This document shows, piece after piece, positions 23,397 to 24,375 of a stretch of DNA of 24,375 bases. The stretch is taken from positions 1 through 24,375 of the IMG/VR virus record IMGVR_UViG_3300031857_001332. One strand, written 5' to 3'. This DNA is from a virus. The position numbers and the translations under genes were made by a program. Below the pieces are notes generated by a model that worked only from the letters and a program-made list of their open reading frames with translations, was not told the DNA's origin and searched no databases. Each line of letters opens with the position of its first letter. Position 1 is the stretch's first letter.

Positions 23397-24095
23397 TTAT
23401 CTGTTATTATTATTTATTAACACAGCTCTGTTCTTTTCTCGCATTGCTTCACGCTCCTTTAAGTTCATATCATGTAGAAATGTTTTAATCTTAGCCTTTC
23501 GTTTCTTTTTTAGCTTATACCTATCTACTACTTTAACCTTATTCTTTTTAACTTTAATAGGCGTATAAGAATAGTGTTTAGGTTCGTTTGTTTTTAATCT
23601 CTTAGCTTTCTTTTGTGGTTTAGTGTGAACGTCTTTATGGCATTGCTTACATAGAATCTGGATATCGGACTCTAGTTCATTCATAAATCTAACATAGGTT
23701 AAATGGTGGCCGTGTAATTCAACCCCACTTATAGAGCAAATCTCGCATTTATTACCCCTATCTAGTTTAATCTTGTTTCTAAAGTTAATCCACTTGGCCG
23801 ATTTTAGATATTCATTGTAGGCTTTTTTCCTATCTGAATGATACGTTTTAGATTTTAACACTCGGCTTTTAACAGGTAGCTTATCTTCTCTATAAATAGA
23901 TGAGCCAATTCTGTTATACTCTTTTATTACAAAGATTGAAATCTTTTTTTTAGACACAATATCATTTAGATTCTCTAGTATGATATACTGATTTACTATG
24001 TCTTTATGTTTTAGACTTAATAATTCAGCTTTGTGAATCATGGTTATCACTTTAACCATCCGTTTTATTCCTGTCTTGTATGATACTGTGTTCAT
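23397..24095 (-). CDS. HNH endonuclease
   Basis: I take ATG 24095 (232 residues). A start further upstream (24158) would add 21 mostly Phe/Leu residues, which is an artefact of the T-rich leader. The HNH domain is at about 97-160: YLKSAKWINFRNKIKLDRG leads in; Cys117 and Cys120, then HGHHL (128-132), then Cys149, Cys152, His153 and His157 make a zinc-HNH nuclease. A long basic tail (about 160-220, many Lys) may bind DNA. HNH genes near terminase often help packaging; this one is separated from it by the transferase block. It could also be a homing-type nuclease. Confidence 0.8.
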   Translation of the reverse strand: MNTVSYKTGIKRMVKVITMIHKAELLSLKHKDIVNQYIILENLNDIVSKKKISIFVIKEYNRIGSSIYREDKLPVKSRVLKSKTYHSDRKKAYNEYLKSAKWINFRNKIKLDRGNKCEICSISGVELHGHHLTYVRFMNELESDIQILCKQCHKDVHTKPQKKAKRLKTNEPKHYSYTPIKVKKNKVKVVDRYKLKKKRKAKIKTFLHDMNLKEREAMREKNRAVLINNNNR

Positions 24096-24291
24096 AATGC
24101 TAAACTGCTTTAAAAGAAAAAGTAAAAAGAAAAACAACCGTAAGAAAAACAAAAACAAAAAAGAAAAAGCCCCCTAGGAAAACTTTTCTGTTTTTAATAT
24201 TATTGACTCGATCCAAACTAGTGACTAGTAAGTTGCTCCTTTGGTTACCTTCCTTTGGCTTAGAAGGGTTTAAAATAAGTCTATTGGTCAT
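24096..24291 (-). promoter_or_regulatory. Leader region with T-rich tract and short palindrome
   Basis: This is a region of about 200 bases between the right-edge terminator and the HNH gene. It holds a T-rich tract on the minus strand (about 24111-24170) and the palindrome ACTAGTGACTAGT at 24217-24229. A promoter for the leftward operon must lie nearby, but I cannot find a clean Bacteroidetes -7/-33 motif. A 63-codon frame fills the space but looks like an effect of the T-rich tract. Confidence 0.35.
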
Positions 24292-24347
24292 AAAAAAAAG
24301 AACCCCTAATATACTTAGCCTGACCAGAGGCGTCGGTATAAAAGGGG
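24292..24347 (-). terminator. Intrinsic terminator at right edge
   Basis: Read leftward, CCCCT then TATAC pairs with GTATA then AGGGG. The two mismatches between them form a 2x2 internal loop. An inner GCCT/AGGC stem carries the loop CTGGTC. TTCTTTTTTTT follows, giving a long hairpin plus U-run. It likely ends transcription of a gene outside the window to the right, before the late operon. Several open frames cross it, so a coding role is not fully excluded. Confidence 0.65.
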
Positions 24348-24375
24348 AGTAAATTAAATATCTTATGTAATCTGG

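Noticed and set aside
24096-24158. N-terminal extension of the HNH gene (21 residues of mainly Phe/Leu)
   Set aside because: The extension is encoded by the same T-rich tract. The Met at 24095 gives a normal soluble N-terminus.
24100-24291. 63-codon frame ending in a Phe-rich hydrophobic stretch
   Set aside because: The hydrophobic part comes from the T-rich tract. The start lies directly behind the terminator U-run, and no family is recognised. It could be real, since it ends just before the HNH start, but support is weak.

Overview
The window is part of a tailed-phage (or prophage) genome with a long-tail (siphovirus-like) morphogenesis module. It is AT-rich. Every gene I accept is on the minus strand, so transcription runs from right (24.3 kb) to left (1). 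Translation leaders are A/T-rich and mostly lack Shine-Dalgarno sites; for example, the major capsid gene is preceded by an almost pure A/T stretch. Together with several protein families I associate with Bacteroidetes phages (the connector at 2237-2809, the beta-rich protein at 4040-4447, the tube protein at 4537-5052, the XkdF-type protease), this points to a phage of a Bacteroidetes host, possibly a flavobacterium. No host gene is visible.

In order of transcription: a hairpin followed by a U-run (24292-24347) ends whatever lies upstream. An HNH nuclease gene (23397-24095) follows. Next comes an unusual block, 18790-23371, with six different glycosyltransferase-like genes (two GT2-like, one GT25-like, one GT31-like and two further GT-A-like proteins) and two small unknown genes. 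They are packed with start/stop overlaps. After two unknowns and a sigma-factor-like protein (17901-18485) come small genes, including two short membrane proteins and genes below the usual length cut-off. Terminase small and large subunits follow (15260-16853).

The virion block (1-15229) is complete in content but permuted in order. After terminase come a short Mu F/SPP1 gp7-type minor head protein, tail completion proteins, two large tail-tip proteins and a beta-roll protein. Next is a tail assembly chaperone with a -1 slippery T-run, then the tape measure. Only then come the capsid protease/scaffold, major capsid protein, tail tube, a beta-rich protein, portal, connector and two fiber genes, the last cut by the window edge. 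Intrinsic terminators sit just after the capsid gene and just after the tube gene, which would let these abundant proteins be made in excess of the portal and fibers.

The genes work together as a late operon: DNA packaging, head and tail assembly, and adsorption. The sigma-like factor is a candidate late regulator. The glycosyltransferases are candidates for modifying virion proteins or phage DNA. No lysis enzyme, integrase, replication gene, tRNA or CRISPR array is visible. No stretch longer than about 300 bases lacks a gene.
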